A stretch of 8,702 nt of DNA from Syntrophales bacterium (GCA_028715865.1 JAQUQY010000052.1:1-8702); one strand, 5' to 3'. Shown: positions 1-6,652, counted from the stretch's first letter. The notes: generated by a model from the sequence alone, not told the origin. Made by a program: numbers and translations.

Positions 1-1
1 G

Positions 2-661
2 TACCGTTTTTTGACGGACAAGGTTATCGAAGTATTCCGACCATGTTCCTTCTATCCTTCCCGCGAAGAAGAGATCCTGGCGATGCTCATGGATGCCTGC
101 ATCGCCAATACTGCCCGAACAAAGGCCATAGGCCTGGTCAACCTGACCGGCCTTCCCCCTTCTATGGAGCACCAATTCGAGACTCTTGGTACACTTACCT
201 ATTTCCAGGATGGGGGATCGCCACTTGTCAGCCGTGCCCTTTGTCGACTTCTCCACGAGGATCCCGGGTGCCAGGTATGGACTGACCCTGCCCTGAAAGA
301 CTATCTTGAGAAAGAATACCACCGCCTTTTCCTTGCCCGCGAAATCCGTGAGGTTCGTAACCTGGGAGAAACCAGGACCGGCTCTTCTATCTTTTCCACG
401 GAACTGAACCGCGAAAGGTCGGAAGCCTTTCTACGTCCCCTGTGGCCCGGAATCGATCTCGACGATAACTTGAAGCGGCATATTCAGCTTTGCAGGAAGG
501 AGTCTCTTGTCAACCTGTTTTTCGTAGTGGACACGGGAATTTCATGGCACGCGTCCCTTGTGCATGTTCTCATGTCCAATCACTTCAAGGCCGAAGTAAT
601 AATTCCCTTTGCCGGCCAGGCGGACCTGGTAATATTTCAATATCATGAACCTGAATCTTGA
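2..661 (+). CDS. 5'-truncated protein; C-terminal domain resembling large GNAT acetyltransferases
   Basis: The frame is open from the window edge, so the true start lies outside; the TTG at 11 has no convincing ribosome site and is probably internal. About 219 residues are visible and the product is soluble. I do not recognise it with certainty. The last ~90 residues follow the pattern of the C-terminal domain of the GNAT protein encoded at 2966-4009: a hydrophobic strand (NLFFVVD), then a W, a V..(I/L)L helix, an aromatic residue, a proline and a final D....Q, with no gap over about 37 residues. Identity by eye is low, so this is a fold-level suggestion. The N-terminal half, which contains GLVNLTGLPPS, has no match I can name. 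The gene overlaps the next by 17 bases, implying translational coupling and a shared operon with the aminotransferase, transporter and acetyltransferase. Confidence 0.6.
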   Translation, partial: YRFLTDKVIEVFRPCSFYPSREEEILAMLMDACIANTARTKAIGLVNLTGLPPSMEHQFETLGTLTYFQDGGSPLVSRALCRLLHEDPGCQVWTDPALKDYLEKEYHRLFLAREIREVRNLGETRTGSSIFSTELNRERSEAFLRPLWPGIDLDDNLKRHIQLCRKESLVNLFFVVDTGISWHASLVHVLMSNHFKAEVIIPFAGQADLVIFQYHEPES

Positions 662-1754
662 TCGCCTCGTTCCGGCCTACGTCCGGGAGTTCGAGCCCTA
701 CATTCCAAGCAAGCCCGACGATGAGCTTAAAAAGCTCTATGGTTGCGATCATTTGTATCGTCTGAACAATAACGAAAATCCCCTGGGGCCGCCCCCCGGC
801 GCCCAGGAGATTATCCGCCGTTTTCAACCGCCCCGTGGCGCCCTGTATCCCAGCGGTGATTCTTTTTACCTGCGCCGGGAGATAGGCAGAGTGAACGGCA
901 TCGACCCCGACCAGGTGATTGTGGGCAACGGCGCCAACGAGGTCATTGCCTTCGTGGTGAAGGCCTTCTGCCAGCAGGGGGACAACATCATCACCACGGA
1001 CAAGACCTTTGCCGTCTACGAATGGGTGGCAACCTTTTCCGGAATTGAGGCGCGGCTGGTACCAATCAAAGATGAAAGCTTTGATGATAAGGGAATGCTT
1101 GCCCGCGTTGACGGAAATACGAAAGTGCTCTTTCTGTGCAACCCGAACAATCCATCGGGTACCTACTGGACAAAAGACAGGCTGATCTCATTTCTCAATG
1201 CTCTGGATGGCAGGCAGATCGTGGTTGTTGACGAGGCCTATTTCGAGTTCGTTGAGGAGGACGATTATCCCAACGGCATCTCGCTTATCCGCGACTATCC
1301 CAATCTTGTTGTCTTTCGGACCTTTTCCAAGATGTACGGCATCGCGGGTCTGCGAATCGGTTATCTTGCGGCAGGCCTTCCGGTGGCCGACATGATTCGC
1401 CGAACCTGCGTCGTCTACTCCGTCAATTCCGTTGCCCAGGAAGCGGCTTTGGCCTGCCTGCGCGACGACACCGGGCATATCGAGCAGACCCGCGCCCTGA
1501 TTCGGGAGAGCAGGTCGTTCCTGCGCGAGGAACTGGCAAAGCTGAAAATGCCGGTTATCGCTGGTGAGGGCAACTATCTGATCGTGAAACTGCAGGGAAG
1601 CGACACCCTGGCCTACCGGAAGCTCATGAGGGAAGGCATAATGATACGTCCCATGACGGGGTTTCGCTATCCGAATCATATCCGCGTGACTCTAGCGCAG
1701 ATGGAAGCCATGGAGGCCTTCATGGCGGCCCTGAAAAAAACGCTGGAAACCTAG
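645..1754 (+). CDS. HisC-like PLP-dependent aminotransferase (class I/II)
   Basis: A 369-residue fold-type I aminotransferase of the histidinol-phosphate aminotransferase family, full length for the family. Visible motifs in order: NNNENPLGPP near residues 41-50, the GNGANEVI cofactor loop, CNPNNPSGT at 165-173 (N169 contacts the PLP ring), DEAYFEF from D196 (binds the pyridine nitrogen), and FSKMYGIAGLRIGY, where K229 is the Schiff-base lysine and R237 the phosphate-site arginine. The C-terminal IRVTLA segment holds the expected substrate-carboxylate arginine. All catalytic residues are present. The enzyme should transfer an amino group between an amino acid (or its phosphate) and a 2-oxo acid in the cytoplasm. 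No other his genes are nearby; the neighbours are a transporter and acetyltransferase, so a role outside histidine synthesis is more likely. The start overlaps the upstream gene by 17 bases and lacks a strong ribosome site, which fits coupling. Confidence 0.9.
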   Translation: MNLNLDRLVPAYVREFEPYIPSKPDDELKKLYGCDHLYRLNNNENPLGPPPGAQEIIRRFQPPRGALYPSGDSFYLRREIGRVNGIDPDQVIVGNGANEVIAFVVKAFCQQGDNIITTDKTFAVYEWVATFSGIEARLVPIKDESFDDKGMLARVDGNTKVLFLCNPNNPSGTYWTKDRLISFLNALDGRQIVVVDEAYFEFVEEDDYPNGISLIRDYPNLVVFRTFSKMYGIAGLRIGYLAAGLPVADMIRRTCVVYSVNSVAQEAALACLRDDTGHIEQTRALIRESRSFLREELAKLKMPVIAGEGNYLIVKLQGSDTLAYRKLMREGIMIRPMTGFRYPNHIRVTLAQMEAMEAFMAALKKTLET

Positions 1755-1764
1755 GATAACTGCC

Positions 1765-2961
1765 ATGACCGTCAACCCGGCCGCATCGCGTCTGTTCACC
1801 TTTGAGTTTCTGGCTATGTGCCTGGTCATCACAACGGCATTCTGCAATGTGAGCGTATTTTACAGTTTCTATTATTACCTGGGCGCCATCGACATTCCTG
1901 TGGCCTGGCGCGGTTTTCTCGTCGGGCTGGAGCCAATGGCCGCTTTCGCGCTTCGACTTTTTGTTATGCCCTGGCTGCACGTTCGCAACGCCTACGGCAT
2001 CATAATGGTTTCCCTTATCCTGTTGATCGCCGTGTCATGTTCCTATCTCTTCGTGACCACCGTGACGGGAATGATCGTCCTGCGCGTCATCCACGGCGCG
2101 GTTTTTGTGCTGCTTACATCCGCTCTTATTTCACTCATGGTGAACTTCATTCCCCCCGATAAAAGCGGTCAGGGTTTCAGCGCCCTTGCCGTGGCCACCA
2201 TGGTCCCCTATGCCGTGATTCCCCCCTTGACCGAAGCCCTGCTCCCCCACCTCCGAAACGAGGCCGATATCTACGCCGGCGTATCCATCCTTTCAGTCGC
2301 CGCTATCCTGCTGATGATGGCCTTGCGCAGGCGCATCGGCAACGCGCTGGAGGGCCTGGATACGGTTCTGGTTCGACGTCCCGACGTCTCCGAGCTTCGG
2401 GATAATTTCAGACAACGGACCCTGGTCATTCTGCTCATCTCCGTACTCTTGATATATCTCGCCCATGCCACGCTTTTCTACTTCATGAAGAATCTCTCGC
2501 TGCAAACGGGCGTAGGCAACGTGGGCGTATTTTTCACCATCAGTATGATGATGATGATCGCCGTGCGTGTCTTTGGCGGAGTGGTTTTTGATAAGCTCAA
2601 CAAACCGCGGCTTATCATGATCGTCCTCGTCATGCTGATTGCATGCCTGGCAATGTTGCCCAACGTCGTCACCCTTTCAAATTATTACCTGCTGGCGGCT
2701 GTCTACGGGGTAAGTATCGGTGTCGCCCTGCCAATACTGAATGCCTTGATCTTTTCAGCATCCTTGCCAGCTCTGCGAGGACTGAACACAAACATGACCC
2801 TGTTTGCCATGGACGCGGGATATTTCATAACACCCTACCTGGGAGGAATGCTGGTTACTTTGGGGGAGACATTCGATATATTGTTTTATCTTGCGGCGTT
2901 GTTTGTTCTAATATGTTTATCCCTGATCATGGCAATACGCCATTTCCAGAAAGGAGATTGA
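1765..2961 (+). CDS. MFS transporter, about 12 membrane segments
   Basis: A 398-residue, strongly hydrophobic protein with alternating membrane segments and short charged loops, the usual size of a 12-segment major facilitator. The RVIHGAVFVLLTSALISLM stretch (about residues 110-130), followed by IPPDKSGQGFSA, matches the TM4 to TM5 region of drug/metabolite MFS carriers, where an R..HG helix is followed by a P-x-(K/R) loop. A long cytoplasmic linker (RRRIGNALEGLDTVLVRR, then about 20 more polar residues) separates the N- and C-terminal six-helix halves. It starts 10 bases after the aminotransferase stop with a short AGGA at 1753-1756, and the next gene begins right after its own stop. Export or uptake of the metabolite made by the flanking enzymes is an inference; the substrate and direction are unknown. 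Confidence 0.88.
   Translation: MTVNPAASRLFTFEFLAMCLVITTAFCNVSVFYSFYYYLGAIDIPVAWRGFLVGLEPMAAFALRLFVMPWLHVRNAYGIIMVSLILLIAVSCSYLFVTTVTGMIVLRVIHGAVFVLLTSALISLMVNFIPPDKSGQGFSALAVATMVPYAVIPPLTEALLPHLRNEADIYAGVSILSVAAILLMMALRRRIGNALEGLDTVLVRRPDVSELRDNFRQRTLVILLISVLLIYLAHATLFYFMKNLSLQTGVGNVGVFFTISMMMMIAVRVFGGVVFDKLNKPRLIMIVLVMLIACLAMLPNVVTLSNYYLLAAVYGVSIGVALPILNALIFSASLPALRGLNTNMTLFAMDAGYFITPYLGGMLVTLGETFDILFYLAALFVLICLSLIMAIRHFQKGD
2951..2956 (+). promoter_or_regulatory. Ribosome binding site of the GNAT gene
   Basis: AAGGAG lies inside the last codons of the MFS gene. It is 9 bases from the ATG at 2966 and 6 from the TTG at 2963, so it supports translation starting at this junction, with ATG preferred by codon. 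Confidence 0.6.
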
Positions 2962-2965
2962 ATTG

Positions 2966-4009
2966 ATGAACCAGGATCATGAAAAAGTACCGCAGCAGGA
3001 GCAGGAACCCTTCCATGTGGACGAATTCAGGCCCGAAGACGCCGAAGGAATTGTCCGGCTTTTCCATGCCACCTATGGCGACGGCTACCCCATCCGGCTC
3101 TTTTACGATCCGCAGGCCATCATTGACGCCAACCGGGAGGGCCGCTATTACTCGATAGTAGCCCGCACCGACTCCGGAAATGTCATCGGGGTTGGACATC
3201 TTTTCCGTTCAGCGCCCTTTGAATCGGTATACGAGGCCGGCGTCAGCATTGTCCTGAAAGACTATCGGAACTCAGGGGCCAACACCCGCATTCTGGAATT
3301 TCTGTACGATACATTTGTGCCGCAACAAAGCAATATTGAGGAGGTCTTCGGCGAGGCGGTATGCAACCATGTTTTCATGCAAAAAGCCGTGGCGCACTTC
3401 GAGCACGCGGAAACGGGCATCGAAGTGGCCCTTATGCCTGCCGAAGCCTATGCGAAAGAGAAAAGCGCCATGGGCCGGGTTGCGACGCTCAACGCTTTCC
3501 GTTGTTACGTCCCGAAGCCGCACCGCATTTATCTGCCGCCGATTTACGAAACTCTGCTGAGGAAAATCTATGGGAATATCGGTTATGACAGAGACATTGC
3601 CATCGCCGACAAAATCCTGCCTGCGGATAAAACAACACGCGCTGAATTATCTGTCTTTGATTTCGCCGGAGTGGCGCGCATCGCCGTCCACGAAGCCAGG
3701 GATGATCTCCCCTCCCGTATTTCGGATCTTGAAAATCAGGCGAGGGAAAGAAATGTTGTTGTCTTCCAGGCATGGTTGAACCTTACCGAGCCCTGGGCGG
3801 GCCGGGCCGTGGATATTCTGCGCGAAGGGGGCTATTTTTTCGGCGGCGCCCTGCCCAGATGGTTTGACGGCGATGGACTGCTGATGCAGAAACTCGAGTG
3901 TCCTCCTTACTTCGACGATATTCAGCTCTTGAGTTATTTTTCAAAAGAACTGCTCGCGTTTATTCGTGAGGACTGGAAGCAGGTTCAGCTTTTTAATGCA
4001 AAGACTTAA
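2966..4009 (+). CDS. Two-domain GNAT-family N-acetyltransferase
   Basis: About 347 residues. The N-terminal ~150 residues form a GNAT fold: FHVDEFRPEDAEGIVRLFHA as the first strand and helix, then SVYEAGVSIVLKDYRNSGAN as motif A. The acetyl-CoA pyrophosphate loop (R/Q-x-x-G-x-G/A) reads R101-N-S-G-A-N106, so its last position is unusual. The C-terminal ~190 residues are a separate domain (IYLPPIYETLLRKIYGNIG, then a proline-rich end with LNLTEPW and GGALPRWFDGD). I know this layout from large bacterial GNAT proteins often encoded near SpoIIE-type phosphatase or anti-sigma genes; that is family memory and was not checked here. The ATG at 2966 was chosen over the TTG at 2963: AAGGAG at 2951-2956 sits 9 bases before it. 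The gene follows the MFS stop by four bases, so it is the last gene of the operon. The acceptor substrate is unknown. Confidence 0.85.
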   Translation: MNQDHEKVPQQEQEPFHVDEFRPEDAEGIVRLFHATYGDGYPIRLFYDPQAIIDANREGRYYSIVARTDSGNVIGVGHLFRSAPFESVYEAGVSIVLKDYRNSGANTRILEFLYDTFVPQQSNIEEVFGEAVCNHVFMQKAVAHFEHAETGIEVALMPAEAYAKEKSAMGRVATLNAFRCYVPKPHRIYLPPIYETLLRKIYGNIGYDRDIAIADKILPADKTTRAELSVFDFAGVARIAVHEARDDLPSRISDLENQARERNVVVFQAWLNLTEPWAGRAVDILREGGYFFGGALPRWFDGDGLLMQKLECPPYFDDIQLLSYFSKELLAFIREDWKQVQLFNAKT

Positions 4010-4163
4010 TAATCCTGATTTTTTAAGAAGGACCCCTCCCTGTTCTCCATCATGGCCATCAAAGAATTAACCATGGCCGCGCTGGAAATTATTATTTATA
4101 TTGGCCAGAAGTAAGGCCACTGGGAACGCGATCCAGAATCCTGTGATATCTTTTCTCGCTTGA

Positions 4164-4631
4164 AATGGTCCAGAAGGCCGGCAGCAGCATGGCCAGAATA
4201 ATGACCATTTGCCCAGTCCCGTCATTGCGAAACTGTACCAGCAACGGTGGCAGATCGAGCTTTTCTTCAAATGGATCAAGCAGAACTTGCGCATCAAGCG
4301 CTTCTACGGAACCTCGGAGAATGCCGTCAAGACACAGATATGGATCTCCGTATCAGTCTACCTGGTCGTCGTCATCATCCGGAAAGAGCTCAAAATCGAG
4401 GCCAGTCTCTACACAATTCTACAGGTCTTGAGCGTGACCATACTTGAAAGAACTATGATTAATCAACTACTTGCGAATGATGGTTACAAGCCCGACAATG
4501 CGGGAAACTGCAACCAATGGTCATCCCTCATGATCGGATTTTTCCTAAAGGCGATATCGCAGGGAGGAAAACAAAAAATGCGAACCCGATTTAGACGTAT
4601 AGTCCATGTGTTAAATGTTGTGTGCCCTTGA
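4164..4631 (+). pseudogene. IS4-family transposase, C-terminal remnant
   Basis: Only the C-terminal third of an IS4-family DDE transposase remains. The diagnostic Y-(2)-R-(3)-E-(6)-K signature is intact: Y at 4236, R at 4245, the catalytic E at 4257 and K at 4278 (YQQRWQIELFFKWIKQNLRIK). It is followed by the highly typical FYGTSENAVKTQIWISVSVY and by SLYTILQVLSVT. Recognisable homology starts around 4215. The in-frame codons from 4164 to 4214 do not look like transposase, and a stop lies at 4161-4163, so the N-terminal domain and the two catalytic aspartates are gone. The reading frame also seems to run past the usual end (after NCNQ near 4520), suggesting decay of the 3' end as well. I could not find terminal inverted repeats or a target duplication. 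It cannot be active. Confidence 0.85.
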
Positions 4632-4637
4632 CATAAA

Positions 4638-4666
4638 AGGCCCCCTTCTTCTGTGGAAGGGGGCCT
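4638..4666 (-). terminator. Strong intrinsic terminator of the small membrane-protein operon (possibly bidirectional)
   Basis: AGGCCCCCTTC (4638-4648) pairs perfectly with GAAGGGGGCCT (4656-4666), giving an 11-bp GC-rich stem with a 7-base loop. Read on the - strand the hairpin is followed by TTTT, just past the stop of the AtpZ-like gene. On the + strand it is followed by CTATTTT, so it may also end transcription running out of the IS remnant. Confidence 0.85.
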
Positions 4667-4699
4667 CTATTTTCGATCACTTATGCTTTGATTAGCGCT

Positions 4700-4945
4700 C
4701 TATTGAATATGCCGTTTGTTCCAGGCTTCCCAGTAGAAACGGCCCACGGACAGAAATACACCGAGGGATAACAAACCCAGCATGAAGGTAGGCTGTGTGC
4801 CGAAGCGCTGATCGATCAGGTATCCTGTGTAGAAGAAACCGAAGGTTGCTATGGCGATCACAAAACCCCAGGCGCTCATCATGATAATGTTTCCATACTT
4901 GCCTCTTAGCCTGTTCATTTCATCTCTGCTCTCTTGAAGCACCAT
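4700..4945 (-). CDS. AtpZ/AtpI-like small membrane protein
   Basis: An 81-residue protein with a charged N-terminus (residues 1-17), a first membrane segment at about 20-42, a short GYLIDQRFGTQP loop and a second segment at about 53-70, ending in a basic tail. The G-x-x-(I/L)D-x-x-(F/L)GTxPxF pattern is the hallmark of the AtpZ/AtpI family (ATPase_gene1), small inner-membrane proteins usually encoded before F1Fo ATP synthase genes and proposed to help c-ring assembly or Mg2+ supply. Here no ATP synthase gene is visible on either side. The start is fixed by a full AGGAGGT Shine-Dalgarno (4953-4959) 7 bases upstream. It is the second gene of a two-gene - strand operon, 52 bases after the first, and ends just before the terminator at 4638-4666. 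Assignment to the family is likely; its job here is unknown. Confidence 0.8.
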   Translation of the reverse strand: MVLQESRDEMNRLRGKYGNIIMMSAWGFVIAIATFGFFYTGYLIDQRFGTQPTFMLGLLSLGVFLSVGRFYWEAWNKRHIQ

Positions 4946-4997
4946 GACCGCTACCTCCTTTTCTTTCGGGACTGGCCCGGTTTGTCACTTTGACTTC

Positions 4998-5279
4998 TCA
5001 GCTCACCAGGTTCTTCACGATTTCAACAACAGGGGCCGTGAAAAGAGCCACCAGGACCGCGTAAAGAGCAAAGCTTCCAACGGCCTCGGTCATGTAGATC
5101 TTGGAGAACTTGTGCTTGAGCGAAGTTATTACCAGTCCGCCCATGACCAGGCAGCCGAACTGGAAGTAGGGGAAGGTCGCTCCCACAGCCGTCGTCGCCA
5201 TGTACTCGGCATAGGCGAAAGTTGTTGTGATCATCACCACAAAAGTCGTCATCACCATTGTTTGTAATGTCCTTTTCAT
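4998..5279 (-). CDS. Small membrane protein with signal peptide, unknown function
   Basis: 93 residues, not recognised. Residues 1-24 (MKR, a hydrophobic core, then AYA before E25) look like a classic cleavable signal peptide with an A-x-A site, although they could also stay as a membrane anchor. Two further hydrophobic segments follow at about 38-54 (FQFGCLVMGGLVITSL) and 68-86 (GSFALYAVLVALFTAPVVE), separated by a basic KHKFSK turn. It contains one cysteine (C43) inside a membrane segment. The start has a GGGAGG ribosome site (GGAGG at 5288-5292) with 8-base spacing. It is the first gene of the operon with the AtpZ-like gene, so the two probably act in one membrane complex or process. The signal plus two-helix plan superficially recalls VirB2-type pilins or c-subunit-like proteins, but I see no specific motif for either. 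Confidence 0.75.
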   Translation of the reverse strand: MKRTLQTMVMTTFVVMITTTFAYAEYMATTAVGATFPYFQFGCLVMGGLVITSLKHKFSKIYMTEAVGSFALYAVLVALFTAPVVEIVKNLVS

Positions 5280-5326
5280 TGTCCCGTCCTCCCTTTGTGT
5301 CCGTTTTCTTCTTTGACTTACTGTAC

Positions 5327-5342
5327 TGAAAGAACCGTGCCA
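5327..5342 (-). promoter_or_regulatory. Possible sigma-54 promoter for the small membrane-protein operon
   Basis: On the - strand, TGGCACGGTTCTTTCA matches the sigma-54 -24/-12 consensus TGGCACG-N4-TTGC(A/T) with correct spacing. The only departure is T for G at the -13 position. It would start transcription near 5316 and leave a leader of about 37 bases containing the ribosome site. A weak sigma-70 alternative lies further upstream (TTGGCA at 5397-5402 and GATAAT at 5372-5377, but with a 19-base spacer). Confidence 0.4.
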
Positions 5343-5461
5343 AAAGGGGATCAGTCCTGAAATTGCTTTCTATTATCTTGATTTTATTGGGCTATATGCC
5401 AATGAAAATAAGGAGCTCATAGGCGGAAACAGGCCCCCAAGGGCAACTGTTTCAAACAAAG

Positions 5462-5480
5462 TGTTAAACGGGGTTTAACA
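5462..5480. promoter_or_regulatory. Operator-like perfect palindrome
   Basis: TGTTAAACgggGTTTAACA has two perfect 8-bp arms around a 3-base centre, the form expected for a dimeric repressor site. It lies about 120 bases upstream of the possible sigma-54 promoter. An upstream activator site for that promoter is one reading; a repressor operator is another. The half-sites slightly resemble BirA boxes, but the spacer is far too short. Confidence 0.45.
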
Positions 5481-5707
5481 ATATATTCGGCGTATGCCTC
5501 TGTATGTCAGGTTTGACGGCTGTGACACATCCGGTGTGGGTCAATCCGTGGACGGTTTTTCTTTGTTCGGCTGATATTCCCTCTTCAAACCTGTCGGAAT
5601 TCCCTCGAGTTTAGAGTTGAACACCGCATCCCGGGCGAGAGAAGAATAACGTAGAATGGAAGAACCCGGAGGCGCCTCTGGAAAGGTACGCGGATACAGG
5701 GTAAAAA

Positions 5708-5743
5708 GCGAAGCCCCGAAGGAATGATCCGACGGGGCTTCGC
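5708..5743 (-). terminator. Intrinsic terminator downstream of the antitoxin
   Basis: GCGAAGCCCCG (5708-5718) pairs perfectly with CGGGGCTTCGC (5733-5743), an 11-bp stem whose 14-base loop contains a further GGA/TCC pairing. On the - strand it is followed directly by TTTTT (5703-5707), the correct orientation to end the antitoxin transcript. Confidence 0.85.
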
Positions 5744-5774
5744 GTTAACAAGTGACCGCTGAATAGTTAGCGGA

Positions 5775-5798
5775 TTATGTGTTGGCTCCCCAGGTCAT
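5775..5798 (-). pseudogene. Truncated RelE-type toxin, first seven codons only
   Basis: Immediately after the antitoxin stop, the - strand has an ATG (5796-5798) preceded by GGAGG inside the last antitoxin codons. It reads M-T-W-G-A-N-T and stops at 5775-5777. RelE-family toxins paired with this type of antitoxin commonly begin M-(T/V)-W, at the same spacing. I infer that this is the stump of a toxin gene whose body was deleted; only the first three residues argue for identity. Nothing toxin-like follows before the terminator at 5708-5743. Confidence 0.5.
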
Positions 5799-5801
5799 AT
5801 A

Positions 5802-6026
5802 TCAATCCTCCATGTCATATGCTTTCATCACTTCATCCAAGGGTACGGGCTTGCTTTTCCCGATGCGAATATCTTCATACCTGCTTTCTGCCAGATAAAT
5901 GTCTTCAAGAGTGTCGAGATATTCAAGAATTGCTTCTCTGGCGTAATATGTCTTTGTGCGACCAGTCTTTTCCGCCAGCGCATTCAAGCGCTCTTCAATA
6001 TCTTGGGGCAACCTGATTGCTAACAT
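5802..6026 (-). CDS. RelB-like ribbon-helix-helix antitoxin, orphan
   Basis: A 74-residue protein with a ribbon-helix-helix DNA-binding domain: strand MLAIRLP (1-7), helix DIEERLNALAEKTG (9-22), then the RTKTYYAREAILEYL helix (23-37) with the characteristic T-x-(Y/F)-x-R-E-A. The acidic tail (residues 38-74, LEDIYLAESRYEDI then a KPVPLDEVMKAY end) is the toxin-wrapping segment of RelB-type antitoxins. Length and layout are typical and it looks intact. The start has GGGAGGTGATC upstream (GGAGG at 6034-6038, 7-base spacing), nearly a perfect anti-16S match. Antitoxins of this class bind their own promoter as autorepressors. The toxin that should follow is reduced to seven codons, so the protein now acts alone, or could neutralise a related toxin encoded elsewhere. 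Confidence 0.88.
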   Translation of the reverse strand: MLAIRLPQDIEERLNALAEKTGRTKTYYAREAILEYLDTLEDIYLAESRYEDIRIGKSKPVPLDEVMKAYDMED

Positions 6027-6049
6027 GTGATCACCTCCCTTGATGTAGA

Positions 6050-6078
6050 TGAATAGCGATACCTCTCGCCTATGTCAA
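6050..6078 (-). promoter_or_regulatory. Probable antitoxin promoter
   Basis: On the - strand a perfect -35 TTGACA (6073-6078) is followed after 17 bases by TATTCA (6050-6055), a weak -10. Initiation would fall near 6043, leaving a leader of about 17 bases that just contains the ribosome site. The good -35 with a weak -10 suits an autoregulated antitoxin gene. Confidence 0.45.
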
Positions 6079-6197
6079 TGATATTGTGTGAGTCATGTTC
6101 TTAGCAGAGGATTTCTGAAATTACAGGGGTGCAGATCCATTGATCTCTTCCGAGCAGACTGAGAATTGCAGAGTTGTCGAATGGGTTCAACGTACTT

Positions 6198-6222
6198 CAG
6201 ACCACTCCAGACTACTCCAGAC
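6198..6222 (+). repeat. Short tandem repeat, 10-bp unit
   Basis: CAGACCACTC, CAGACTACTC and a partial CAGAC follow head to tail, two and a half copies with one difference. It is too short for a recognised repeat class. Confidence 0.6.
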
Positions 6223-6620
6223 AGAAAAATGCAGGGATAAAATTTTTTCTGAGTAATTCGTTTGGAAAGCAGAAGAATCTTCTTATGGAAAACGCCTGGC
6301 GATGAGAGCGATACAGAGGGGATTATGGATTCCGATGTCGCATATAGCAGCTACAAACTAAAGGGATAACCTGTCTCCATGAAACTGAATTTAATCAAAA
6401 GTAAAAGAATGATCTCTCCATACATGTATCTAGAAAAAGCTGATCAACCTCTCTTTCAGAAGGCTTCAATAAGGAAGGCCTTCTCCGTGCATTTTCGAGC
6501 GTCCTTATTAACGTAAACGTTACCCCAACCTAAGAACCTTGCAGTTGGGTCGAGGCCGGAACAGATGAATAGCGTTCAAAGGCAAGCATAATCAGACACG
6601 CGACCCAGGCAAAACGGCGC

Positions 6621-6652
6621 CCAATCATTTTCAACCCCCAATCATTGTCAAC
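6621..6652 (+). repeat. 15-bp direct repeat next to a promoter -35
   Basis: CCAATCATTTTCAAC (6621-6635) and CCAATCATTGTCAAC (6638-6652) differ at one base with a 17-base period. The right end of the second copy (TGTCAAC, 6646-6652) forms a 7-bp inverted repeat with GTTGACA (6670-6676), which contains the -35 of the possible birA-bioB promoter. This arrangement suggests a regulator binding site. Confidence 0.5.

Larger units (their letters stand above)
5280..5700. other. Non-coding region between the small membrane operon and the antitoxin terminator
   Basis: I see no credible gene here on either strand. It holds the possible sigma-54 site near the left end, the 19-base palindrome at 5462-5480, an imperfect inverted repeat around TGTGACACATCCGGTGTG (about 5521-5538), and a 10-bp self-complementary GAGGCGCCTC at 5669-5678. 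The rest has no pattern I can interpret. Confidence 0.6.

Noticed and set aside
4067..4297. - strand frame of 76 codons and a hydrophobic stretch near 4150-4210
   Set aside because: It looked like a possible membrane-protein tail, but there is no start signal, no family pattern, and it runs across the transposase remnant.
5462..5480. Palindrome as a BirA box
   Set aside because: BirA boxes have arms separated by about 14-16 bases; this one has a 3-base centre and is far from bioB.
5656..5727. Short + strand frame of 23 codons before the terminator
   Set aside because: No ribosome site and it runs into the stem of the - strand terminator.
6379..6516. 45-codon + strand frame starting M-K-L-N-L-I-K
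   Set aside because: No Shine-Dalgarno sequence before the ATG, and it contains the hairpin at 6458-6484; not supportable as a gene.
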